From Pilimelia anulata (GTDB taxonomy: Bacteria > Actinomycetota > Actinomycetes > Mycobacteriales > Micromonosporaceae), in NCBI RefSeq assembly GCF_014647895.1, contig NZ_BMQB01000012.1:1-64000 (forward strand): DNA of 64,000 nt. Direction: 5' to 3'. Made by a program: the position numbers and the translations under genes. Within the stretch, counting starts at the first letter, position 1; every line of letters begins with the position of its first letter. The notes beneath the pieces are model-generated. The model was not told the origin of the DNA and ran no database searches. It saw nothing but the letters and a program-made list of their open reading frames with translations. This document shows positions 33,361-41,065 of the stretch, piece by piece.

Positions 33361-34282
33361 CCCCGTGAACAACGATCCCGGTCAATGCACATCGGCCCGC
33401 GCAACGTGCTGGTGGCAGGTGTTGGCCTGCGGAAATGCGGCGGATACAGGAGAGATCACCATTCGGTGAACACCGTTCACAGGTCGGCGTGTGAATAGAG
33501 CGCCGCCCATAGTTCGGTTATCACTTCGCGGCGCCCGCGCCGAACCCCGCCGGCCCTGCCCCGCGCCCGCTCGGATCGACGGGGTACCGCGCAGCGGCCA
33601 CCGCCGGTTGCCCGCGCCGTCGCTGTCGACGTTCGCCACGATCAGCCCGTCGGCCGACCGGCGCCGGGACGCGCCCTTGCCCGCGGTCGCCGTCCGGCAG
33701 CCGAGCTGGCCGTCCCGGAAGCGGTTGAGCGCCGGGGCGCCGCGTCGGCCTGCGCGCCGACCTCGCGGACGTTCGCGGTCCCGCTCGCGCCGCGGCGCGC
33801 ACAGCACCGCCGCACCGGTACGGAATCGGATCGATCGGGCTCTCATCGCTCCGTCTCGTGCGCGATGATTCACCCCCTTCCTTGTCCCGCCGCCGCCCGG
33901 CCGAAGTGCCACCGCGCACGCCGCCGCCCGTCCGACCCCGGCCGCCGCGGCGGACCCGCGCACCCCACCGGCCCCGGCCGCCCGCCGGCCTCACCCCGGC
34001 CCCGCGCCATGATCGGCGTCGTGGCCGAGTGGGTCAGGGAAGAGGATTCGGTGATCGCCGGCGGCTTCGCCGCGGGGGAGCTGCGCCCGTTCCGGGGTCG
34101 CTGCTGCGCGGCCGCGACCGACCGCCCGGCGACCGCCCGGCCACGCGCGGGCGTCGCCCGGATGGCGCGTGCCGGTCACCGGTTGCGGTGACGTCCGCCC
34201 GCGACCCCTGCCGCCGCGCCGCCCGCCGTGCTCTGCTGTCCCCGGCCGTCCACTATGGACGGCCGGGATGGGAGGGGCAGAC
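33361..34282. other. long gene-poor stretch
   Basis: About 920 bases between the protease promoter and the lectin gene. No frame has both a credible start and recognisable protein sequence. A minus-strand open frame (33382-33963) contains a fragment (ALNRFRDGQLGCRTATAGKG, then ADGLIVANVDSDGAGNRRWP) that could be decayed coding sequence; I do not recognise it. The right end probably holds the lectin promoter. Confidence 0.5.
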
Positions 34283-34882
34283 ATGGATCGTGGGAGTCGG
34301 ACCGGGCGGGCCCTCGCCGCACTCGCCGCGGCGGTCACGGCGGCCGGGGCGGGCCTGCTCGCCGCCGCGCCGGCGGCGGCCGCCGAGGCCGGGCCGTGGT
34401 ACGAGATCCGGCCGCAGCACAGCCGCAAGTGCCTCGACGTCGCCGGCGGCGGCCGCGGCAACGGCACCAACGTGCACCAGTGGACGTGCGTCGACGCGCC
34501 GCAGCAGCAGTGGCGGCTGCGCCGGCTGTTCACCCACGGCCAGCCGGTGTACGAGATCATCGCCCGGCACAGCCGCAAGTGCCTGGACGTGGCCGGCGGC
34601 GGCCGCGGCAACGGCGCGAACGTGCACCAGTGGAGCTGCGACTCCCGGCCGGGCGTCGACGGCGTGTTCGGCAGCGCCGACGACCGCCTCCGGGGCAACC
34701 AGCTCTGGTTCACCCGCCGGGTGGCCGGCTACCCGCTGCGCCGGATGGTCGTGGAGATCCGCTCCCGGCACGCCAACCGCTGCCTGGACGTGGCCGGCGG
34801 GTGGGCCGGCAACGGCGCGAACGTGCACCAGTGGGCCTGCGTGGGCGTCCGCAACCAGCACTGGGAGCTGATCCCGGTCTGA
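34283..34882 (+). CDS. secreted ricin B-type lectin (beta-trefoil)
   Basis: A predicted protein of 199 residues. A signal peptide (RTGRALAALAAAVTAAGAGL, Ala-rich cleavage site near residue 35) precedes three repeats, each with K/R-CLDVAGG, then GNGxNVHQW. These are the QxW-type subdomains of a beta-trefoil carbohydrate-binding fold. It is a stand-alone lectin without a catalytic domain. GGGAGGGG lies 7 bases before the ATG. The repeat cores CLDVAGGGRGNG and NVHQW are almost identical, so internal duplication is recent or constrained. Confidence 0.88.
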   Translation: MDRGSRTGRALAALAAAVTAAGAGLLAAAPAAAAEAGPWYEIRPQHSRKCLDVAGGGRGNGTNVHQWTCVDAPQQQWRLRRLFTHGQPVYEIIARHSRKCLDVAGGGRGNGANVHQWSCDSRPGVDGVFGSADDRLRGNQLWFTRRVAGYPLRRMVVEIRSRHANRCLDVAGGWAGNGANVHQWACVGVRNQHWELIPV

Positions 34883-34918
34883 CCGCCCGCCGGTCGGGTG
34901 GCCCGGCGCCGCACCGGG

Positions 34919-36154
34919 TCACCCGATGGCGAAGACCGAGGTGACGCCGTTGCTGCCCGTGTACACCCGGCCGGTGATGGTGGGCACCTGGGTGGGCGTG
35001 GTCCGGTCGGTGGTGTTGCCCTGGCCGAGCGAGCCGTCGCCGTTCTCGCCCCAGCACCAGACGGTCCGGTCGGTGCGCGTGCCGCAGGTGAAGTTCTCGC
35101 CGCCGCTGACCCGCATCCAGGCCGCGGAGCCGACCTGGACCGGGCTGTTGCGCTGGGTGGTGTCGCCGAGGCCGAGCTGGTACTCGGTGTTGTGGCCCCA
35201 GCACCACAGCGTGTTGTCGGTCCTGATCGCGCAGGTGTGGTCGCTGCCGGCGTTGACGCTGCTCCAGGTGGTCAGCGAGCCGATCTGGGTGGGCACCTGG
35301 CGGGTGCCGGTGTCGCCGAGGCCGAGCTGGCCGTCGGCGTTGAGGCCCCAGCACCAGAGCGTGCCGGTGGTCTTGACCGCGCAGCCGTGCCGGCGGCCGA
35401 GCGAGACGGTGTCCCAGTTCGAGCCGGTGACCTGGACCGGGCTGTCCTGGTCGGCGGTGCCGTTGGTGCCGAGCCGGTAGTCGCCGCCGGCGCCCCAGCA
35501 CCACAGGGTGCCGGCCGTGCGGGTGGCGCAGACCTGGACGTTGCTGGCGCTGAACTGCTTCCACGTGGTGTTGGACCCGACCTGGACGAGGCTGGTCCGG
35601 CTGGTGTTGTCGCCCACGCCGATCTGGCCGTACGCGTTCTGGCCGGTGCACCACAGCGTCCCCGTGGTCTTGAGCACGCACGTGTTGTAGTGCATGACGT
35701 CCACGTCGGCCCAGTCGGTCGCCGCCCCGATCTGGACCGGGCTGGTCGAGTCGGTGGTGTTGCCCCGGGCCAACTGGCCGTAGACGTTGCGGCCCCAGCA
35801 CCACAGGGTGCCGGCGGACCGGACGGCGCAGGCGTGGCCGGTGTCGGCGTCGTACGAGCTGTCGGTGGTGCTGTTGCCGGGGTCGACGTCGACCCAGGTG
35901 GTGTTCGAGCCGACCTGTACCGGGCTGGTCCGGGGGCTGGTGGTGTTGCCGAGGCCGAGGTTGCCGGTGGTGTTGTCGCCCCAGCCGTACAGGGCGCCGG
36001 CGAGGAAGTTCGTCGACATGCCCAGCGACGAACTCTGGTTCCGGGTGGTGCCGGAGAACCCCGCCCCGACCGCCGGCAGGCCCAGGAGGCCGGCGAGCAG
36101 CGCGACGCCCGCCAGCACCTGTCGCCTGGCCGGGCGGGTGCCGGGCAGCATCAT
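34919..36154 (-). CDS. secreted RCC1-repeat protein
   Basis: A predicted protein of 411 residues. The N-terminus MMLPGTRPARRQVLAGVALL is a signal sequence with paired Arg. It is followed by GAGFSGTTRNQSSSLGMSTN, a pattern like SipW/TasA-type exported proteins. Seven RCC1 blades follow, each with a G-T-LWCWG core preceded by C-A-x-R/K and followed by GQLGxGD/NT. The fold is a beta-propeller exposed at the surface; the ligand is unknown. The ATG pair at 36149-36154 is chosen for signal-peptide shape; an ATG at 36232 with GGGGAG upstream would add 26 residues. Confidence 0.8.
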   Translation of the reverse strand: MMLPGTRPARRQVLAGVALLAGLLGLPAVGAGFSGTTRNQSSSLGMSTNFLAGALYGWGDNTTGNLGLGNTTSPRTSPVQVGSNTTWVDVDPGNSTTDSSYDADTGHACAVRSAGTLWCWGRNVYGQLARGNTTDSTSPVQIGAATDWADVDVMHYNTCVLKTTGTLWCTGQNAYGQIGVGDNTSRTSLVQVGSNTTWKQFSASNVQVCATRTAGTLWCWGAGGDYRLGTNGTADQDSPVQVTGSNWDTVSLGRRHGCAVKTTGTLWCWGLNADGQLGLGDTGTRQVPTQIGSLTTWSSVNAGSDHTCAIRTDNTLWCWGHNTEYQLGLGDTTQRNSPVQVGSAAWMRVSGGENFTCGTRTDRTVWCWGENGDGSLGQGNTTDRTTPTQVPTITGRVYTGSNGVTSVFAIG

Positions 36155-36345
36155 CCCGCCCCCGCGCACCGGCCCCGCGCGGGGGAGTCGGATCCGGCCC
36201 GCCGGTGAGCCCCGGGTGCCCGCTATCGGCATGATCTCCCCGGTCCAGAGTGTACGTCGCCGGCCTGTCGCGGAGGTGCCGTTCGGCGGGCCGCGTCCGG
36301 AATCGGACCCGGCCGGTCCGCCGCCGGGACGCGCCCGCCGGGCGC

Positions 36346-36383
36346 TTGACGCGCGCCCTGAATGGTGCTGATAATGCTAGCAC
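36346..36383 (+). promoter_or_regulatory. promoter and probable operator of the GntR gene
   Basis: TTGACG (36346-36351), an 18-base spacer, then GATAAT (36370-36375) forms a strong promoter. The inverted repeat GTGCT-N9-AGCAC (36365-36383), with the inner palindrome TGCTAGCA, covers the -10 and transcription start. This is typical for autoregulation by a YtrA-type GntR protein. Confidence 0.7.
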
Positions 36384-36384
36384 T

Positions 36385-36732
36385 ATGAGATGGGTAGTCG
36401 ATCATTCGTCGCGCGAGCCGCTGCACCGGCAGATCGCCGGCTGCGTGCGGCTCGGGGTCGCGTCGGGCGAGCTGGCGGTGGGGGAGCAGCTCCCGCCGGC
36501 GGCCGAGCTGGCGGCGGCCCTGTCCGTCGACCGCAACACGGTGCTGGCCGCGTACCGGCAACTGCGGGACGACGGGCTGCTGGAGTTCCGCCGGGGCCGC
36601 GGCGCGCGGGTCGCGTCCGCGGTGACCGAGCCCGCCGGCGTGGCCGAGGCCGCGCGGGCGCTGGTGAGCGTCGCCCGCCAGCACGGGCTCGGCCGCACCG
36701 ACCTGATCCGGCTCATCGAGCGACTGACCTGA
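36385..36732 (+). CDS. GntR-family regulator, YtrA subfamily
   Basis: A predicted protein of 115 residues. The winged helix-turn-helix covers residues 10-75 (EPLHRQIAGCVRLGVASGEL...LPPAAELAAALSVDRNTVLAAYRQLRDDGLLEFRRGRGARV). A short helical dimerisation tail replaces a ligand domain, as in the YtrA subfamily. These repress small membrane-protein or ABC-transporter operons and themselves. The palindrome over its own promoter fits that. The next gene is 21 bases away. Confidence 0.9.
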   Translation: MRWVVDHSSREPLHRQIAGCVRLGVASGELAVGEQLPPAAELAAALSVDRNTVLAAYRQLRDDGLLEFRRGRGARVASAVTEPAGVAEAARALVSVARQHGLGRTDLIRLIERLT

Positions 36733-36753
36733 CAACCGAGAGGACGGTGCCCT

Positions 36754-37242
36754 GTGACGACTTCCACGCTCGCCGGCCGGGGCCGGCACGCGATCTACAC
36801 CGGCCGGGCCACGAACTGGTTCATCGCGATCCTGAGCGCCGCCCTGCTGGCGCCGCTGCTGATCATGGGCGGCGCCTCCGGCGGCGGCTGGCTCGACCGG
36901 TGGGGCCCGCTGCCGGTGGCCTTCCTGCTCGGGCTGCTCAACCTGCTGACCGCCGCCAGCATCCGGACGACGGCCGGGCCCAACGGGGTCTCCATCCGGT
37001 TCGGGGTGCTCGGCTGGCCGCGCTGCACGTACCCGCTCGCGGCGATCACCCGGGCCGACGTCATCGACCTGCACCCGCTGGCCGTGGCGCACGGGTTCTG
37101 GTGGACGCCGCGCCGCACCTGCTGCACGGTCCGCTCCGGGCCGACCCTGCGGCTGACGCTGCGTACGGGCCGCACGGTGACCGTCACCGTCCCGGACCCG
37201 CACGCCGCCGTCGCGGTCATCCGCGAGGCGCAGTCGGCCTGA
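36754..37242 (+). CDS. membrane protein partner of the GntR regulator
   Basis: A predicted protein of 162 residues. Two hydrophobic segments (FIAILSAALLAPLLIMGG; LPVAFLLGLLNLLTA) are followed by a beta-rich, PH-like cytoplasmic domain (TTAGPNGVSIRFGVLGWPRC; AAITRADVIDLHPLAV; LRLTLRTGRTVTVTVPDP). It follows the regulator in the same operon, with GAGAGGACGG upstream of the GTG. The family's function is not known; YtrA-type regulators commonly control such genes. Confidence 0.8.
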   Translation: MTTSTLAGRGRHAIYTGRATNWFIAILSAALLAPLLIMGGASGGGWLDRWGPLPVAFLLGLLNLLTAASIRTTAGPNGVSIRFGVLGWPRCTYPLAAITRADVIDLHPLAVAHGFWWTPRRTCCTVRSGPTLRLTLRTGRTVTVTVPDPHAAVAVIREAQSA

Positions 37243-37252
37243 CCCGGCCCGC

Positions 37253-37984
37253 TCAGCCGGTCGGTACGTCGTGCAGCGCCGCCAGCGGGTCGGCCGGGTC
37301 GTCGATGGCCGCGAAGGACCAGGTCAGGCCGGTCGGGCCGGCGGCCAGCAGGGTGAGCGAGCCCGAGCCGTAGGCCGTACCGTCGGGCAGCGTGTGCCGG
37401 CGGATCAGGGCGGCCGGGTCGTCCGGGGCGTGCGCGCCGTCGGCGACGATCGACAGCCAGGGCGCCCAGGCCGCGGCCGGCGGCACGCCGGGGGCCGGGT
37501 CCGGGCGGTCGGCGCGGGCGAGCAGCGGCGCCAGGTACGCGGCGCGCGGGTGGCCCGGGTCGAGCCCGTCGTTGGTGATCACCGTCAGGCCCGGCGGCAC
37601 CGCGACGGTGTGCCGCCGTACGCCGTCCCACGTGGTCAGGGTGGCCGCAGCCGGGTCGGCGGTGAGCAGGTGGAACGGGGCGAACGCCCCCGCCGGCGGC
37701 GGCGCGCCGGCGGCCGCGCGCAGCGGCAGCTCGCCGCGGGTGCGCAGCGGGCCGTCCGGGGTGCGGCCGCGGCCGTTGAGCACGCAGGCCACCCGGCGCC
37801 GGGGCGGGTCGACGGCCAGCCAGGTGCCGCCGGAGCGCAGGTCCCGGCCGCCGCGCAGGCCGGGGTACGCCGGCCAGTGCGGGCCGGGCGGCAGCCAGGG
37901 GCGGGCCAGCAGCTCGTCCCGGACGGCGACCAGCAGCAGCGGCCGGGCCGCGCCGGGCTCCAGGCTGACCACGACGGTGCACAC
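37253..37984 (-). CDS. NRDE/TANGO2-family protein
   Basis: A predicted protein of 243 residues. The start VCTVVVSLEPG matches the family's Cys at position 2, and the eponymous motif is VAVRDELLARPW near residue 26. Other family pieces are DLRSGGTWLAVDPPRRRVACVLNGRG, RGELPL and LTVITNDGLD. The family's biochemical role is unsettled (TANGO2 is linked to heme or lipid handling in eukaryotes). A GTG at 38023 would add 13 residues and overlap the upstream prepilin gene by 4 bases. It converges with the GntR operon. Confidence 0.85.
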   Translation of the reverse strand: MCTVVVSLEPGAARPLLLVAVRDELLARPWLPPGPHWPAYPGLRGGRDLRSGGTWLAVDPPRRRVACVLNGRGRTPDGPLRTRGELPLRAAAGAPPPAGAFAPFHLLTADPAAATLTTWDGVRRHTVAVPPGLTVITNDGLDPGHPRAAYLAPLLARADRPDPAPGVPPAAAWAPWLSIVADGAHAPDDPAALIRRHTLPDGTAYGSGSLTLLAAGPTGLTWSFAAIDDPADPLAALHDVPTG

Positions 37985-38019
37985 CGGCCGATCCAACCAC
38001 GCCGGGCCGGCCGGCGCGG

Positions 38020-39747
38020 TCACGGCACCTCGACGACCTCCTCCAGCGGGGTCGTGGACGAGGCGGCCGGGGGCGGCGGCGCGGTGGTCGGCGTCGTCGG
38101 GCCCGGCGTCTGGTCCCCGGTGGGCAGGACGGGCGGGGCGTTCCACTTCTGCCGGTCGGACAGCGCGGCGTAGTTGAACGCCTCCGGCGGCGAGCGCCGC
38201 GTGGCGCAGGCGTCCATCCGGATCTTCCAGTTCCAGTTGGCGTGGTTCCAGTAGAAGGATGACTCCACGCCGTTCTTGTTGTCGTTCGGGTGGGTCATGC
38301 AGCGGCCGCGCGAGTCGAGGATCCGGTACATCGTGGCGTACGCGCCGGTGTCGCCGTAGAGGGTGAACGTCTGGTCGGCGGTCGGCGACCGCGGGTTGCA
38401 GGCCCGCTGCACGGGGAACTCGGTGCTCGCGGTCAGGCAGTACGTCCGGCCGGAGGTGTCGACCGTGACCAGCGGGCCGGTGGTGCCGGCCGGGCCGTCG
38501 ACGGTCCGGGGTACCCGCCAGAGCTGGTTCCACCGGGTGTCGGTGAGCTGCGGCTCCTGGTCGCACTCCATGTTGGCGGAGAAGTCGTCGTACCGGTCCA
38601 GGCAGCGGGACGGGTTGATGAAGTTGACCACCTGGCGCAGCGTGCACGGGTACCCGGCCGCGGCGGTGCAGTCGGCCTGCCGGCGGGTGGCCCAGCCGGG
38701 GCCGGTCTTGGTGCTGAGGGCGAAGGTCTGCCGGGTGCTGTAGCTGCTGCTGTGGCAGTTGCCGCCGGTACCGAGGACCACGGCGGAGCCGGCGGTGCCG
38801 GGCGAGGCGACGTTCAGGCACAGGCCGCTCAGGGCCAGGTCGTCCGGCCCGGCGCCGGCCGCGGCGGCGAGTTCGATGTTGCTGTACTTGTTGTAGAACC
38901 AGCGCTGCCGCGGCGGCGCCGGCTCGGCGCACGGCTGCATCGTCGGGCTCCGCCCGGCCACCGGGGTGGCGCCCGCGTCGAGGCACATCGCCCGGCCGGA
39001 GAGCAGCGAGCCGACGGTGGCGATGGTGAGGTTCTCCCGGTAGTACCAGTTCTGCTTGTAGCCGGCGTTGCGGTGGTCCAGGCTGTCGCACAGGCGCATC
39101 CGCGGCGTGGCGTCGGCGCCGGGTACCGCGGTACCGGGGTCCAGGCACACGTCGGTGGAGCCGCTGCCCGGGCTCCACGCGAGAATCATCCGCGGCTGGA
39201 TCGAGTAGTCGTTCTCCGGCCCGTAGGTGGGCGTCGGGTCCGGGCTGACGGTCGTGCGCCGCAGCGGGTACAGGCCGCGCAGGGCCCGCCGGGCGGTGCT
39301 CCCGCTCGCGGTCGTGCCGGTGGAGGTCAGCATCGCGTAGTCCGGGACCGCCCCGGTCCCGCGGGCGGCGGCGCAGCTCAGCGGGGTGCTGCCGCCGGTC
39401 GGCCGGTCCGGGTAGTAGTTGATCAACAGGGAGTAGGTCGCCCGGGCCTCGGCGCCGCCACTGCCGGTGACCGTGCCGCAGGGCAGCCGGGACCGGTCGC
39501 CGTCCCCGCCGCTCGCGCCGTACGCGGCGCGGATCCCGGCGACGCCCACCTCGAGGCCGGACTGGGCGGCCTGGAGCGCGTACATCCGCTGGAGGCTGCC
39601 CCGGGTCGAGCCGATCTGGGTGAGCGCGACCGGCGCCAGGGCCGCGGCGAGCCCGACACAGACCAGGACGATCAGCGCGGCCAGCGGCAGCGACCCGGTC
39701 TCCGGGCCGCCGGCGGCGCGGCTGTCCGCCGCGGGGCCGGGGTGCAC
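38020..39747 (-). CDS. PilX-like minor pilin fused to lectin-like repeats
   Basis: A predicted protein of 575 residues. One membrane helix covers residues 19-43 (SLPLAALIVLVCVGLAAALA), followed by SLQRMYALQAAQSGLEVGVAGIRAAYG, the pattern of PilX-type pilus components. Residues about 198-500 hold Cys-rich, ricin-B-like segments (DVCLDPG, AMCLDAGATP, SRCLDRYDD, with paired W residues such as KQNWYY and QRWFY). The end is a Pro/Thr/Ser-rich linker. It is divergent from two prepilin genes and adjacent to the NRDE gene. The pilin and lectin readings are both from pattern only. Confidence 0.75.
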   Translation of the reverse strand: MHPGPAADSRAAGGPETGSLPLAALIVLVCVGLAAALAPVALTQIGSTRGSLQRMYALQAAQSGLEVGVAGIRAAYGASGGDGDRSRLPCGTVTGSGGAEARATYSLLINYYPDRPTGGSTPLSCAAARGTGAVPDYAMLTSTGTTASGSTARRALRGLYPLRRTTVSPDPTPTYGPENDYSIQPRMILAWSPGSGSTDVCLDPGTAVPGADATPRMRLCDSLDHRNAGYKQNWYYRENLTIATVGSLLSGRAMCLDAGATPVAGRSPTMQPCAEPAPPRQRWFYNKYSNIELAAAAGAGPDDLALSGLCLNVASPGTAGSAVVLGTGGNCHSSSYSTRQTFALSTKTGPGWATRRQADCTAAAGYPCTLRQVVNFINPSRCLDRYDDFSANMECDQEPQLTDTRWNQLWRVPRTVDGPAGTTGPLVTVDTSGRTYCLTASTEFPVQRACNPRSPTADQTFTLYGDTGAYATMYRILDSRGRCMTHPNDNKNGVESSFYWNHANWNWKIRMDACATRRSPPEAFNYAALSDRQKWNAPPVLPTGDQTPGPTTPTTAPPPPAASSTTPLEEVVEVP

Positions 39748-39892
39748 GAGCCGGTCACCTGCCTCCCGGTTGTCGGCGGCCTACGGCCGGCATCGATAGC
39801 GGTATCCACCCCGGCCCTTCGGCCGGCGGCCGGCGGATCGGAGCACAACGGGAAATCCCTCGGGTCGGCCGCCGGCCGGCCGATCGGCACCC

Positions 39893-40378
39893 GTGACCAG
39901 CCCCCGCCCCGCCCTGCCGCCGCGCCCCGCGCGCCCGGCCGGGGATCATGGGTTCACCCTGGTGGAGCTGCTGGTGTCGCTGGCCCTCATCGGTACGGTA
40001 GCGACCGCCACGCTGTCCCTGGCCGTGTCGTCGCAGGCGACGACCGGCAGCCAGGCCGACCGGCAGCACGCGGCGCAACTCGCCACCCGGATGACCGACG
40101 AGGCCGCCGCCGCGGGGGGCGCGGCCCTGCTGGCCGACCCGCCGCCCGCGGACGCGGTCACCGTCGACGGCGTCCGCTACACCCGCACCTGGACGATTAC
40201 CCAGTGTAATCAGGCCGGCCCCGGCGCGGCCTGCACGACCGCGGCCCCCGCGGCGGGCGTCGCCCGGCTCGTCCGGGTGCTGGCCACGGTCTCCTGGACC
40301 GAGCGCGGCAGCGCGCAGTCGGTGGCCAGCGCCGTGCTGGTCAGCGCCATGACCAACGAACCGTCCTTCGGCGCATGA
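39893..40378 (+). CDS. prepilin-like protein with N-methylation motif
   Basis: A predicted protein of 161 residues. The class III signal reads GDHGFTLVELLVSLALIG: cleavage after Gly20 and Glu at mature position 5, followed by a long hydrophobic helix. The rest is a small globular domain with two Cys (ITQCNQAGPGAACTT). It is a minor (pseudo)pilin of a type IV pilus or type II secretion-like system. The GTG overlap pattern with the next gene (4 bases) indicates an operon. Confidence 0.85.
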   Translation: MTSPRPALPPRPARPAGDHGFTLVELLVSLALIGTVATATLSLAVSSQATTGSQADRQHAAQLATRMTDEAAAAGGAALLADPPPADAVTVDGVRYTRTWTITQCNQAGPGAACTTAAPAAGVARLVRVLATVSWTERGSAQSVASAVLVSAMTNEPSFGA

Positions 40379-40962
40379 GGCGGGCGGTCCGGCCGGGCGA
40401 CGAGCGCGGCGTCACGCTGATCGAGCTGAGCGTGGCCATGGGGATCATGGCGGTCGTCGGCGCGCTCGTCACCGCCGCGGTCGTCGGCCTGAGCCGCTCG
40501 TACCGCAGCACCGAGTCGCTGGGCAGCGCGCAGGCCCGGGTGGGGCAGGCGTTCGCCCGGCTCGACGCCTCCGTCCGGTACGCCGCCGAGCTGGCCACCC
40601 GGACCACCGACGGCCGCCCGGAGCTGTGGTACCTCACCCCCGGCGACGCCCCGCGCTGCACCGTGCTGTGGCTGGCCGGCGACAGGCTGTGGAGCCGCAC
40701 CCGGCCGCTCGGCGCGACCGCGGCGGCGCCGGAGACGGTGCTGGCCAGCGGCGTCGCCGCGCCGGCCGGCACCGCGCCCTTCGCGGTCACCGCCGGCGCC
40801 GACGACGAGTCGGCCGCGGAGTCCGCGCCGGCGATCAAGCAGGTGACCGTCACCCTGCGGGTGGCCGCGTCCGGCGGCGCCACCCGCACGCTCGCGGCCA
40901 CCTTCCCGGCGCCGAACACGGTCGCGGGCGCCAGCGGGGCGTCCCTCGACCAGTGCGACTGA
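40375..40962 (+). CDS. PilW/GspJ-like prepilin
   Basis: A predicted protein of 195 residues. The prepilin signal is ERGVTLIELSVAMGIMAVVG with cleavage after Gly12 and Glu at mature position 5. A beta-rich domain follows (PELWYLTPGDAPRCTVLWLAGDRLWSR). It overlaps the upstream prepilin gene. No pilus ATPase, platform protein or prepilin peptidase is in this window, so assembly genes must be elsewhere. Confidence 0.83.
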   Translation: MRRAVRPGDERGVTLIELSVAMGIMAVVGALVTAAVVGLSRSYRSTESLGSAQARVGQAFARLDASVRYAAELATRTTDGRPELWYLTPGDAPRCTVLWLAGDRLWSRTRPLGATAAAPETVLASGVAAPAGTAPFAVTAGADDESAAESAPAIKQVTVTLRVAASGGATRTLAATFPAPNTVAGASGASLDQCD

Positions 40963-41065
40963 CGGCCCTGATCACCCGCGGCCCCGCGCTGTGCGGCCCG
41001 GTCTCCCCGGCCCGGTCACGCGCGCGGCGCGGTCACACGCACGGCCCGATCACACGCACGGCCCG

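Noticed and set aside
33382..33963. Possible 193-codon minus-strand gene
   Set aside because: It overlaps the divergent promoter region, lacks a convincing start and is mostly Arg/Ala-rich. Only a short part looks protein-like, so it is mentioned as possible decay only.
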